A stretch of 64,000 nucleotides of DNA, taken from the NCBI RefSeq assembly GCF_947648125.1, contig NZ_CANSMR010000009.1, positions 62,001 through 126,000 on the forward strand. Direction: 5' to 3'. Numbering within the stretch: position 1 is the first letter of the stretch; every line of letters starts with the position of its first letter. A program made the translations under genes and the position numbers. Under the pieces are notes generated by a model. The model had not been told where the DNA came from. It did no database searches and saw only the letters and a program-made list of their open reading frames with translations. The DNA is from an uncultured Bradyrhizobium sp. (lineage in GTDB: Bacteria > Pseudomonadota > Alphaproteobacteria > Rhizobiales > Xanthobacteraceae). This document shows, one piece after another, positions 1 through 8,031 of the stretch.

Positions 1-732
1 ACCTATTCGGCCGAGCGCCAGCCGGTGGGCAAGCAGATCGTGACCCGCGCCAACAAGAGCATCGGCGACTTCCCGCCGATCTTCGAGGCGGTGGGCCTCG
101 TCGCCTCGACCGATCCGGCTGAGGCACGCAAGGCGATCGCCGCGCGCAAGGCGCCGAGCGCCGAGGGCAAGGCGCGCCGCAAGAAGCTCTACGAGGCCAT
201 CGCCAACAAGAGCTACGAGTTCAACTGCCACGGCGTCGAGATGAACCAGCGCTACGGGTCGACCGCCGTGGTCTCCGATGGCACGCCGATGCCGGCGTTC
301 ACCCGAGATCACGAGCTCTATTATCAGGCCACCACCTGGCCCGGCGCGCACCTGCCGCATGTCTGGGTCGAGCATCAGGGCGAGCGGAAGTCGACGCTCG
401 ATCTCACCGGCAAGGGCCGCTTCACGCTGCTCACCGGGATCGGCGGCGACGGCTGGAAGGCGGCTGCCGCTGCGGTCGAGAAGGCCTACGGCCTGCCGGT
501 CGATGTCGTGACCATCGGCCCGCAAGGCTGCGACGCGCTCGACATCTATGCCGACTGGTATCGCCAGAGCGAGGTCGACGAGGACGGCTGCGTGCTGGTG
601 CGGCCCGATATGTACGTCGCCTGGCGCGCCAAAGAGGCGGCGGCTGACGCCTCCGATGTGCTGCTCGAGGTGTTCGGCCAGATCCTCGGCCGCAGCGCGA
701 AGCCGCAGACGAAGTCCGTCGCCGCCGCGTGA
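1..732 (+). CDS. FAD-dependent aromatic (phenol) hydroxylase, C-terminal part, TfdB-like
   Basis: The reading frame is open from base 1, so the gene starts outside the window and only its last 243 residues are seen. The visible part matches the C-terminal half of class A flavin monooxygenases of the 2,4-dichlorophenol 6-monooxygenase (TfdB/PheA) type: a PGAHLPHVW stretch, then STLDL, RFTLLTGIGGDGW, and the late VRPDMYVAWRA motif. This part forms the thioredoxin-like tail domain; the FAD-binding GxGxxG lies upstream and is not visible. Such enzymes add a hydroxyl group to phenolic rings using NAD(P)H and O2. An ABC importer starts 82 bases downstream on the same strand, which suggests uptake and oxidation of an aromatic acid or phenol. 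The exact substrate is not determinable. Confidence 0.78.
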   Translation, partial: TYSAERQPVGKQIVTRANKSIGDFPPIFEAVGLVASTDPAEARKAIAARKAPSAEGKARRKKLYEAIANKSYEFNCHGVEMNQRYGSTAVVSDGTPMPAFTRDHELYYQATTWPGAHLPHVWVEHQGERKSTLDLTGKGRFTLLTGIGGDGWKAAAAAVEKAYGLPVDVVTIGPQGCDALDIYADWYRQSEVDEDGCVLVRPDMYVAWRAKEAAADASDVLLEVFGQILGRSAKPQTKSVAAA

Positions 733-814
733 TGGGGCGCGACGCAGGCAATTCTTTTTCAGAACGAAATGAACGGCAGCCGGCATGCAACCGGCTCGCC
801 GCAAGGAGGGGAAA

Positions 815-2140
815 ATGACCAAGGACCATTTGAACGTCATGTCTTTCGATCGCCGCCGCGTGCTGCAAGGCATCGCCGGTGGGTTCGCCGCCGCAGGCAC
901 GACCACGTTGTTCGCGCCGGCCGTGCAGGCCGCCAACAAGCCGATCAAGATCGGTTATGTCTCGCCGAAGAGTGGCCCGCTCGCTGCCTTCGCCGAAGCC
1001 GACGATTTCGTGCTCGGCGAATTCCGCAAGTTCATCAAGGATGGCGTCAAGGTCGGATCGCAGACCTATCCGGTCGAGGTGGTGACCAAGGACAGCCAGT
1101 CGAATCCGAACCGCGCCGCCGAAGTCGCCAAGGAGCTGATCACCCGCGACAATGTCAGCCTGATCGTGGTCGGCGCCACGCCCGAGACCAATAACCCGGT
1201 GGCGACGCAGTGCGAGCTCGAGCAGGTGCCGTGCATCTCGACCGTCGCGCCGTGGCAGACCAATTTCATCGGCCGCCAGGCCAATCCCGGCGACCCCAAG
1301 AGCTGGAAGCCGTTCGACTACACCTTCCATTATTTCTGGGGGCTCGAGGACGTGATCGGCGTCTTCACCAGCATGTGGAGCCAGGTCGCGACCAACAAGT
1401 CGGTCGGTGCGCTGTTTCCGAACGATGCCGATGGCAACGCCTGGGGCGACACCACGATCGGCTTCCCGCCGGTCATGGCCAAGCAGGGTTTCAAACTCAC
1501 CGATCCCGGCCGCTTCCAGAATCTCACCGACGATTTCAGCTCGCAGATCGCCGCATTTCGTGGCGCCGATTCCGAGATCATCACCGGCGTGATCATCCCG
1601 CCCGACTTCACCACGTTCTGGAATCAGGCGCGGCAGAAGGGGCTGAAGCCGAAGGTCGTGTCGGTCGCCAAGGCGTTGCTGTTCCCGGCATCGGTGCAGG
1701 CGCTCGGCAAGGGCGGCAACAACATCTCCACCGAGGTGTGGTGGACGCCGACGCATCCCTACAAATCGAGCCTCAGCGGCGTCAGCGCCGCCGATCTCGC
1801 CAAGGGATATGAGCAGGCCTCCAGCAAGCAATGGACCCAGCCGATCGGCTTCGTGCATTCGCTGTTCGAGGTCGCGATCGACGCCATCAAGCGCTCGGGC
1901 GACCCGGCGGATGGTGCAGCGCTGGCGAAAGCGATCGGAGCGACCAAGCTTGACACCATCGTGGGCCAGGTTGCATTCGGCTCCAGCGCGGTGCCGCCGT
2001 TCGCTGCGAAGAACATCGCCAAGACGCCGCTGGTCGGCGGCCAATGGCGGCTCAACGGCGACAGGTACGACATGGTGATCACGGACAACAAGCTGGCGCC
2101 GCAGATCCCGCTCGGCGGCGACATGCAGGCGCTGAGCTAG
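815..2140 (+). CDS. Liv-type ABC transporter substrate-binding protein, Tat-exported
   Basis: A 441-residue periplasmic binding protein of the type I (LivJ-like, Peripla_BP_6) fold. The N-terminus carries a twin-arginine signal (DRRRVLQG) followed by a hydrophobic stretch and a VQAA cleavage region, then the typical opening IKIGYVSPKSG. The ATG at 815 is preferred over an in-frame ATG at 785 because a strong ribosome site (AAGGAGGG, 803-810) precedes it. It is the first gene of a five-gene importer (binding protein, two ATPases, two permeases). The neighbouring phenol hydroxylase suggests an aromatic ligand rather than leucine, but this is inference from context only. Confidence 0.92.
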   Translation: MTKDHLNVMSFDRRRVLQGIAGGFAAAGTTTLFAPAVQAANKPIKIGYVSPKSGPLAAFAEADDFVLGEFRKFIKDGVKVGSQTYPVEVVTKDSQSNPNRAAEVAKELITRDNVSLIVVGATPETNNPVATQCELEQVPCISTVAPWQTNFIGRQANPGDPKSWKPFDYTFHYFWGLEDVIGVFTSMWSQVATNKSVGALFPNDADGNAWGDTTIGFPPVMAKQGFKLTDPGRFQNLTDDFSSQIAAFRGADSEIITGVIIPPDFTTFWNQARQKGLKPKVVSVAKALLFPASVQALGKGGNNISTEVWWTPTHPYKSSLSGVSAADLAKGYEQASSKQWTQPIGFVHSLFEVAIDAIKRSGDPADGAALAKAIGATKLDTIVGQVAFGSSAVPPFAAKNIAKTPLVGGQWRLNGDRYDMVITDNKLAPQIPLGGDMQALS

Positions 2141-2168
2141 CAAGCGCGTTCCGGACGAATTGTTCATC

Positions 2169-2197
2169 GGAGATGCGCGGGCCACCCGCGCATCTCC
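2169..2197 (+). promoter_or_regulatory. Intercistronic stem-loop between binding protein and ATPase genes
   Basis: A perfect 13-bp stem (2169-2181 pairing with 2185-2197) with a 3-base CCA loop lies 28 bases after the binding-protein stop codon and 28 bases before the ATPase start. There is no T-run, so it is not a standard terminator. In ABC operons, hairpins at this position commonly protect the binding-protein message and lower downstream expression; that role is inferred here. Confidence 0.6.
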
Positions 2198-2225
2198 TCG
2201 AAGCAAATGGATGCGGTGAGCGACC

Positions 2226-2939
2226 ATGCTCGAACTCCATGCCGTCTCGAAGCGGTTCGGCGCCATCGTGGTCGCCGACGCCATCGATCTGACGCTGTCC
2301 TCCGGCGAAGCGCTGGGCGTGATTGGGCCGAACGGCGCCGGCAAATCGACGCTGTTCAACCTGATCACCGGGCTGCTGCGGCCGGATGTCGGCCGCGTCG
2401 TCCTCGATGGCGTCGATATCACGGCTCTCTCGCCCGAGGCACGCTGCCGCGCCGGCATCGGGCGCTCGTTCCAGATCCCGCAGCCGTTCGATCACCTCTC
2501 GGTGTTCGAGAACCTTGCGGTTGCCGCCCAATTCGGCGGCGGCCTCTCGGAGGCGGATGCGGTCCAGCATTGCGGCCGCATGCTTGATCTGACCGGCCTC
2601 GAAGCCAAGGCCAATCGGCTCGCCGGGAGCCTGCCGCTGCTCGATCGCAAGCGGCTCGAACTGGCGCGGGCGCTCGCCACCAAGCCTCGCACGCTGCTGC
2701 TCGACGAGATCGCAGGCGGCCTCACTGATGCTGAATGTCACGAACTGGTCGAGACCATCCGCACCATCCATGCCGAAGGTGTCGGCATCATCTGGATCGA
2801 GCATGTGGTGCACGCGCTGCTCGCGGTAGTGCAGCGGCTGGTCGTGCTGAACTTCGGCAAGATCGTCGCGCAAGGCGTACCGGCCGAGGTGATGCGCTCG
2901 CGCGAGGTCGAGACCATCTACATGGGAGTCCCGGCATGA
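2226..2939 (+). CDS. Liv-type ABC transporter ATP-binding protein (LivG family)
   Basis: A 237-residue ABC ATPase that energises import. The Walker A motif GPNGAGKST is near residue 38, followed by the family-typical LFNLITG. The signature region is atypical (AGSLPLLDRKRLELARAL instead of LSGG-type), which is normal for LivG proteins, and Walker B is LLLDEIAGGL. The IWIEHVVHA segment is the H-loop region. The gene overlaps the next ATPase by four bases (ATGA), so the two are translationally coupled and probably form the ATPase heterodimer. Confidence 0.92.
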   Translation: MLELHAVSKRFGAIVVADAIDLTLSSGEALGVIGPNGAGKSTLFNLITGLLRPDVGRVVLDGVDITALSPEARCRAGIGRSFQIPQPFDHLSVFENLAVAAQFGGGLSEADAVQHCGRMLDLTGLEAKANRLAGSLPLLDRKRLELARALATKPRTLLLDEIAGGLTDAECHELVETIRTIHAEGVGIIWIEHVVHALLAVVQRLVVLNFGKIVAQGVPAEVMRSREVETIYMGVPA

Positions 2940-3640
2940 CCGCGCTGCTCAATGTCACGGCGCTCGATGCGTTCTATGGCGACTTCCAGGCGCTGTTCGG
3001 CATCGATTTCGAATTGACGGAGGGCGAGGCGGTCGCGGTGATCGGCGCCAACGGCGCCGGCAAATCGACCATGCTGAAGTCGCTGGCCGGGCTCGTGAAG
3101 AACCGTCCCGACGCCATCCGCCTCGGCGGGCGGGCGATCGGCAATGCATCCGCCGCCAGCATCGTGCGGCTCGGCCTTGCGCTGGTCCCCGAGGGCCGTC
3201 AGCTGTTTCCCTCGCTCAGCGTCGAGGAGAACCTGCTGATCGGCGCCTATGGCGGCGAACGCAGCGCGCCCTGGGATCTCGCCGCCGTCTACCGCATGTT
3301 TCCGGTGCTGAAGGAGCGGCGGCGCGGTGCCGTCACGGCGCTGTCGGGCGGCCAGCAGCAGATGGTCGCCATCGGCCGCGCGCTGATGTCCAACCCACAG
3401 GTCCTGCTGTGCGACGAGATCAGCCTCGGGCTCGCGCCGATTGTGGTGGAGGACATCTACCGCATGCTGCCGCAGATCCGTTCGGGCGGCACCGCGGTCG
3501 TGCTGGTCGAGCAGGACATCGCCCGCGCACTGCGCGCCGCCGATCGCTTCTATTGCCTGCAGGAGGGACGGGTGACGTTGAGCGGGCGGCCCAAGGATGT
3601 GGATCAGGACACGATCCGCGCGGCCTATTTCGGAGCATGA
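2936..3640 (+). CDS. Liv-type ABC transporter ATP-binding protein (LivF family)
   Basis: A 234-residue ABC ATPase, the second nucleotide-binding subunit of the importer. Walker A is GANGAGKST, the signature motif is LSGGQQQM, Walker B is LLCDEISLGL and the H-loop lies at VLVEQD, where the usual His is replaced by Gln, as is common in LivF. It starts at ATG 2936, overlapping the upstream stop codon, and is followed seven bases later by the permease gene. The Q-loop segment LVPEGRQLFPSLSV is the hallmark of this family. Confidence 0.92.
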   Translation: MTALLNVTALDAFYGDFQALFGIDFELTEGEAVAVIGANGAGKSTMLKSLAGLVKNRPDAIRLGGRAIGNASAASIVRLGLALVPEGRQLFPSLSVEENLLIGAYGGERSAPWDLAAVYRMFPVLKERRRGAVTALSGGQQQMVAIGRALMSNPQVLLCDEISLGLAPIVVEDIYRMLPQIRSGGTAVVLVEQDIARALRAADRFYCLQEGRVTLSGRPKDVDQDTIRAAYFGA

Positions 3641-3647
3641 GGGAGCC

Positions 3648-4514
3648 ATGAGCGGGTTCGATACCATCATCGAGGGCGTGCTGCTCGGCGGCGTCTATGC
3701 GCTGTTCGCGCTCGGCCTGTCGCTGATCTTCGGCATCATGCGCCTCGTCAATCTGGCGCATGGCGATCTGATCCTGCTCGCGGCCTATCTGGTGCTCAGC
3801 GCCACCACGGCGCTCGGCCTGCCGCTTGCGGCCGCGGCCCTGCTGATTGTCGTGACGATGTTCGTGCTCGGCTTCGTGCTGCAGCGGCTGGTGCTGGAGC
3901 GCGTGCTCGGCGACGACATCCTGCCGCCGCTGCTCGTCACCTTCGGCCTGTCGATCGTGATCCAGAACGGGTTGCTGCTCGGCTACGGCGCGGATAGCCG
4001 CCGGCTCCAGGCAGGCGCCTTCGAATCCTCGTCGGTGATGCTGGCTCCTGGCCTGAGCGTCGGGCTGGCGCCGCTGACCGCGCTGGTGACGGCGATCGCC
4101 GCCGTCGCGCTGCTTCAGCTGATTTTCTATCGCACCTCGCTCGGCCGCGCCTTCCGCGCCACCGCCGACAATCCCGCGATCGCGCAATTGATGGGCGTCA
4201 ATGAGCGCAATGTCTATGCGATTGCGGTCGGGCTCTCGCTCGCGGTGTCGGTGATTGCGGCTATCGTGTTCGGCATCCGCGCCAGCTTCGATCCGTCGAT
4301 CGGCCCGGCGCGGCTGCTCTATGCATTCGAGGCCGTGATCATTGGCGGCCTCGGCAGCCTGTGGGGGACATTGGCGGGCGGCATCGTGCTCGGGCTCGCG
4401 CAGGCGATCGGGGGGCGGATCAACCCGGAGTGGCAGATCCTGGCCGGCCATCTCACCTTCCTGGCCGTGCTGATGGTGCGGCCGCGCGGCCTCTTTCCGG
4501 CGAGGCGGGCATGA
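3648..4514 (+). CDS. Liv-type ABC transporter permease (LivH family)
   Basis: A 288-residue inner-membrane permease with about eight hydrophobic segments. The N-terminal GGVYALFALGLSLIFG and the NLAHGDLILLAAY motif are diagnostic of LivH. A conserved LGRAFRATADNPAIA cytoplasmic loop (the coupling region contacting the ATPase) lies near residue 165. The end GGLGSLWGTLAGGIVLGLAQ and RPRGLFP match the family. GGAG precedes the start (3641-3644). The stop overlaps the next start as ATGA. Confidence 0.92.
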   Translation: MSGFDTIIEGVLLGGVYALFALGLSLIFGIMRLVNLAHGDLILLAAYLVLSATTALGLPLAAAALLIVVTMFVLGFVLQRLVLERVLGDDILPPLLVTFGLSIVIQNGLLLGYGADSRRLQAGAFESSSVMLAPGLSVGLAPLTALVTAIAAVALLQLIFYRTSLGRAFRATADNPAIAQLMGVNERNVYAIAVGLSLAVSVIAAIVFGIRASFDPSIGPARLLYAFEAVIIGGLGSLWGTLAGGIVLGLAQAIGGRINPEWQILAGHLTFLAVLMVRPRGLFPARRA

Positions 4515-5605
4515 GCGTTGAAACCATTCGTATCCCGGCAAGCCGGGAGGAGCGCGCGGTGGAAGCGCCGGTGTGGCAAGTTCGGGTCGGCACGCGCTTG
4601 TCGCGCGGTGCGGCCGTCGCCGGCATCGCGCTGGTCGTGGTGCTCGCCGTGCTGCCGGCGATCGCATCGCGTAACCTGATCCAGGATCTCATCTTCGTCT
4701 TCACCATGCTGACGCTGGCGCAGCTCTGGAACGTGCTGGCCGGGTGGGGTGGGCTGGTGTCGGTCGGGCAGCAGGCCTTTGTCGGGCTCGGCGCCTATGC
4801 GCTGTTCGCCGGCATCGTGATGGCCGGGCTCGATCCCGTGGCAGCGATCCCGCTGGCCGGGCTGTTCGCGGCGCTGATCGCGGCGGTGCTCGGACCGCTG
4901 CTGTTCCGGCTGGAAGGGCCATATTTCGCGATCGGCAGCTGGGTTGCCGCCGAAGCGTTGCGGCTGATCTGCGCCCAGTTCAAGTCGCTCGGCGGCGGCA
5001 CCGGGATGTCGATCTCGCCGAGCGAACTGTCGCAGATGTTCGGGCTGAAGGCGGTGCAGGCGCTGCTCGGATTGCGTCCGGCGGCCGCGCGCGACGTGCT
5101 GGTCTACTGGCTGGCGCTGCTGCTCGCCGTGCTGGTCACGCTCGGCATCTACGCCTTTATCCGCTCGCGCCATGGCCTCGCGCTGGCGGCCAGCCGCGAC
5201 AACGCGGCGGCGGCGCGCAGCGTCGGCGTGCGCACCGCGCGGATTCGCCATATGCTGTGGATCGCGGTCGCGTTCGCCACCGGCATGGTCGGCGCGGTGG
5301 TCTATCTACAGAAGGCACGCATCTCACCGGACGCCGCCTTCAGCGTCACCGACTGGACCGCCTATGTGATCTTCATCGTCGTGATCGGCGGGGTGCGCAC
5401 CATCGAAGGCCCGATGGTGGGCGTGCTGCTGCTGTGGGGGCTCGTCACCTGGCTCGCCCAATATGGCAGCCTGTACCTGGTCGTGCTCGGCACGCTCGCC
5501 ATCCTGATCATGCTGTTCATGCCGAGGGGCGTGTGGGGCGCGGCGGCGCGCCGCTGGCAGGTACAGCTGTTTCCGACCCAGCGCTGGCTTGGTCGCAGTC
5601 GGTAG
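4511..5605 (+). CDS. Liv-type ABC transporter permease (LivM family)
   Basis: A 364-residue membrane permease, partner of the upstream LivH-type subunit. After a polar N-terminal extension of about 35 residues come multiple hydrophobic segments, the LAQLWNVLAGWGGLVSVGQQAF motif region of LivM (near residue 72), and the loop HGLALAASRDNAAAARSVGV. The C-terminus has FIVVIGGVRTIEGPMVG and MPRGVWG. It starts at ATG 4511 inside the preceding stop codon. It is the last gene of the importer; palindromic repeat DNA follows. Confidence 0.92.
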   Translation: MSVETIRIPASREERAVEAPVWQVRVGTRLSRGAAVAGIALVVVLAVLPAIASRNLIQDLIFVFTMLTLAQLWNVLAGWGGLVSVGQQAFVGLGAYALFAGIVMAGLDPVAAIPLAGLFAALIAAVLGPLLFRLEGPYFAIGSWVAAEALRLICAQFKSLGGGTGMSISPSELSQMFGLKAVQALLGLRPAAARDVLVYWLALLLAVLVTLGIYAFIRSRHGLALAASRDNAAAARSVGVRTARIRHMLWIAVAFATGMVGAVVYLQKARISPDAAFSVTDWTAYVIFIVVIGGVRTIEGPMVGVLLLWGLVTWLAQYGSLYLVVLGTLAILIMLFMPRGVWGAAARRWQVQLFPTQRWLGRSR

Positions 5606-5689
5606 CTCCGGCTGCGCGATCCCACGCCCTCACACCGTCATCCTGAGAGAGTGTGAACGTATGACTCTCGATGACGCAACATACTCGAT

Positions 5690-5811
5690 GTCGTCCCTGC
5701 GAAAGCAGGGACCCATACTCCGCGGCGGGTGTTATGAAAGGGACTCGTCGTCCCAGTGGTGCGAAACTATAAGCTTCGGTGGTTATGGGTCCCTGCTTTC
5801 GCAGGGACGAC
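5690..5811. repeat. Palindromic repeat element, family R2 (GTCGTCCCTGC... type)
   Basis: Two perfectly inverted 28-base arms (5690-5717 and 5784-5811) enclose 66 bases. Each arm is itself a hairpin, CCCTGC-GAAA-GCAGGG. The element lies between an operon end and the 3' end of the minus-strand gene at 5863, so it could act as a bidirectional terminator or mRNA-end structure. A related element occurs at 55094-55219. I associate this type with intergenic repeats in Bradyrhizobium from memory. Confidence 0.75.
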
Positions 5812-5862
5812 ACTGAATCTGTTGTCCAGTCACTGAGCACTATCGCCTGCGGTCGGCGCGCC

Positions 5863-6327
5863 TCAGAACATCGTGTTGTTGTTCGCCGGATTTTCCGGAA
5901 CGGGCTGCACCACGTCCCAATGCTCGACGATCTTGCCATCCTCGAGCTTGAAGATGTCGACGATCGCGTTGCCGCGGGTGCCGGGTTCGCGCACCGCATG
6001 GACGTGCAGGATCACATAGTCGCCGTCGACGAACGAGCGCTTGATCTCGCTATGCGAGTTCGGAAACTTCTCGCGCAGGAAGCCGATGAACTTGCGGAAG
6101 CCTTCGGGGCCGTCGGCCGCGCCGGGATTGTGCTGCACGTAGCGGTTGCCGACATAGGCGAGTGCCGCGTCGGCGTCCTTCTGGTTCAGCCCCTTCTCGT
6201 AGAAGGCCAGCACCGCCTTGCGGTTGGCTTCCTGTTGCGCTTCGCTGGTGGCGGCCATCGCGGCGGAAGATGCGAGCGCGAGGAAGAGGGCGGCGACGGC
6301 TGTCCGCGGCCGGAGGATGGTCTTCAT
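5863..6327 (-). CDS. Exported SnoaL-like / NTF2-fold protein
   Basis: A 154-residue protein with a Sec signal peptide (MKTILRPRTAVAALF..., cleavage near SAAMAA) and a SnoaL-like NTF2 fold: AFYEKGLNQKDADAALAYVG, the YVQHNPGAADGPEGF motif and VDIFKLEDGKIVEHWDVVQ. ATG 6327 is chosen because it gives a clean signal peptide and has GGGAG about ten bases upstream; a longer frame to 6399 adds a polar, unlikely N-terminus. Proteins of this family are predicted periplasmic nuclear-transport-factor-2-like or polyketide-cyclase-like enzymes of unknown substrate. The gene stands alone and points toward the R2 repeat. Confidence 0.85.
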   Translation of the reverse strand: MKTILRPRTAVAALFLALASSAAMAATSEAQQEANRKAVLAFYEKGLNQKDADAALAYVGNRYVQHNPGAADGPEGFRKFIGFLREKFPNSHSEIKRSFVDGDYVILHVHAVREPGTRGNAIVDIFKLEDGKIVEHWDVVQPVPENPANNNTMF

Positions 6328-6444
6328 CTGGTGACTCCCGAGGCTGATGGCGCGCGACCCGCGCGGTGGATAGCGCTCTCTACAGCCTCCGTGCGTCACC
6401 CGAAAGAACGCACTCCAGGTTCACATGGTCACCGGAAGATACCG

Positions 6445-6543
6445 GAGCCCCGTTCCGATTGGACCGGAACGGGGCTCTGGATTCTTGTTTTGACGCGTTT
6501 TCTTGACGCGAACCGGTATCCACTTCGCTGGAAAACGCTCTGG
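6445..6543 (-). repeat. Intergenic repeat, family R3 (AGAGCGTTTTC...GAGCCCCGTTCC type)
   Basis: Read on the minus strand, this element begins with the AGAGCGTTTTCCAGCGAAGT sequence and ends with an inverted repeat GAGCCCCGTTCCG/CGGAACGGGGCTC (6445-6457 with 6465-6477). A second copy in the opposite orientation is at 21041-21142. It sits between two minus-strand genes, just downstream of the hydrolase at 6546. The two copies share both ends and the core, so this is a dispersed repeat rather than a single terminator. Confidence 0.75.
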
Positions 6544-6545
6544 CC

Positions 6546-7466
6546 TCACGCCGCCTTCACCGCAGCCCCATGCGCGTGCTTGTCGATGGCGTCGATGATC
6601 TGCGGCCACATCGGGATCGGCAATGCGTGGCCCATGCCCTCGACCATCAGGAGCTTTGCGCCGGGGATCGAGACCGCGGTGTCCTTGCCGCCTTCGGGAT
6701 GCACCAACGGATCGACGGTGCCGTGGATCACCAAGGTCGGTGCCTTGACGCTGCGCAGGCGCTCCTTGCGGCTGCCGGAGGCAAGGATGGCGCGGAGCTG
6801 GCGGCCGACGCCCTCCGGATTGAGGCCGCGCTCAAAGGTGCGCCGCGCGCGTTCCGGGTCCAGCGCCTCATCCTCGGGGAACGAGCCGTTGCGCAGCACC
6901 TTCCAGGTCTGGCCGAAGCGGACGAAATACTCCTCCTTGCTCTTCGGCGGCGGCGCCATCAGCACCGCCGTCGCCTCGCGGGTCGGACCCGGTATCTTCG
7001 GATTGCCCGTGGTCGACATGATCGAGGTCAGCGAGCGCACGCGCTCGGGAAAGGTGATCGCAACCTCCTGCGCGATCATGCCGCCCATCGAGGCGCCGAC
7101 CAGATGCGCTTTGCGGATGCCGAGCGCATCCATCAATCCGATCGTGTCGCGCGCCATGTCAGCCAGCCGGTAGGGCGCTGCGACCGGAATCTTCAGGAAG
7201 CGCAGCTTGAGCAGCTCGAGCGCGGTCAGCCGCTTGCCGCCGCTCATGCGGGAAGACTTGCCGATGTCCCTGTTGTCGAACCGGATCACGCGAAAACCGC
7301 GCGCGGCAAGCCGGCGACAGAATTCGTCGTCCCAATGGATCATCTGGGCGCCGAGGCCCATGATCAAAAGCAGCGGCTCCGCATTCGCATCGCCAAAAAT
7401 CTCGTAGCAGATGTCTATGCCGTTCGCGCGGGTTAGTTGCGGCAACTGATGGGCATGCGTGGTCAC
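6546..7466 (-). CDS. Alpha/beta-fold hydrolase
   Basis: A 306-residue soluble alpha/beta hydrolase. The oxyanion region is LLLIMGLGAQ (near 33-41), the nucleophile elbow is GASMGG with Ser126, the acid is probably the Asp in VIHGTVDPL, and the catalytic His lies in GMGHALP near the C-terminus. DNRDIGKSS is the conserved loop after strand 4. The family includes esterases, epoxide hydrolases and ring-cleavage C-C hydrolases; nothing here fixes the substrate. It is a single gene, divergent from the PHA genes that begin at 7648. Confidence 0.85.
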   Translation of the reverse strand: MTTHAHQLPQLTRANGIDICYEIFGDANAEPLLLIMGLGAQMIHWDDEFCRRLAARGFRVIRFDNRDIGKSSRMSGGKRLTALELLKLRFLKIPVAAPYRLADMARDTIGLMDALGIRKAHLVGASMGGMIAQEVAITFPERVRSLTSIMSTTGNPKIPGPTREATAVLMAPPPKSKEEYFVRFGQTWKVLRNGSFPEDEALDPERARRTFERGLNPEGVGRQLRAILASGSRKERLRSVKAPTLVIHGTVDPLVHPEGGKDTAVSIPGAKLLMVEGMGHALPIPMWPQIIDAIDKHAHGAAVKAA

Positions 7467-7647
7467 GGGCGTCCTCTCCTGGATTCGCGGTCAGGAAGGG
7501 GCATGCTGCCACGGTTTGACGCAGCGCAGAAGAGCTTCGACGTCGCTGGGCGCGCCGCGCAGTTGACCGATCAACGGCAACAGTGTCGTATGGCACAAAC
7601 AAACGGAAGCGCGACAAGCGCTCGAGATTGGTGTGGAGGAGGGCCGC

Positions 7648-8031
7648 ATGGCCGACAAGGGCAACGACCCTGCCGTGATCTGGCAGACGATGATTGGCGA
7701 GATGGAGAAGGGGTTCAACTCCTTCGGCAACCAGTTGATGAGCTCGCCTGAATTCTCGAAGGTGATGAATCAGGCCGGCAGCGCCGCGGCGGGCGCGCAG
7801 AAGCAGCTCGGCGAGCTGATGGAGAAATATCTGCTGGCGATGAACCTGCCGAGCCGCGCGCAGCTCGTCGGCATGGCCGAGCGTCTGCAGTCGATGGAGA
7901 ACCAGCTCAACGAGATCAAGACGCTGCTGCAGCAGGTGCATCACAATTCACTGGCGCCGGACGACGGTCACGGCGCAACGCCACGGCCGCCGCGCACCAG
8001 ACGCCCGCCATCGGAGGGAGACAGCAAATGA
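7648..8031 (+). CDS. Short PhaE-like subunit of class III PHA synthase
   Basis: A 127-residue helical protein with a ribosome site GGAGGAGGG (7635-7643) just before ATG 7648. Its C-terminal part (NLPSRAQLVGMAERLQSMENQLNEIK) matches the C-terminal end of PhaE/PhaR subunits of PHA synthases, including the conserved NLPSR segment. It overlaps phaC by four bases (ATGA), which supports a stoichiometric partner. Known PhaE proteins are about 350 residues and PhaR about 200, so this is an unusually short version that keeps mainly the synthase-contacting end. A role as PhaC activator is inferred from sequence and coupling. Confidence 0.75.
   Translation: MADKGNDPAVIWQTMIGEMEKGFNSFGNQLMSSPEFSKVMNQAGSAAAGAQKQLGELMEKYLLAMNLPSRAQLVGMAERLQSMENQLNEIKTLLQQVHHNSLAPDDGHGATPRPPRTRRPPSEGDSK

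Noticed and set aside
431-2458. 675-residue minus-strand frame opposite the binding protein and hydroxylase
   Set aside because: It runs antisense to two well-supported genes; its Arg/His/Asp-rich composition is typical of high-GC shadow frames.
5779-7173. 464-residue plus-strand frame
   Set aside because: Starts in a repeat and runs antisense to two minus-strand genes with clear families.
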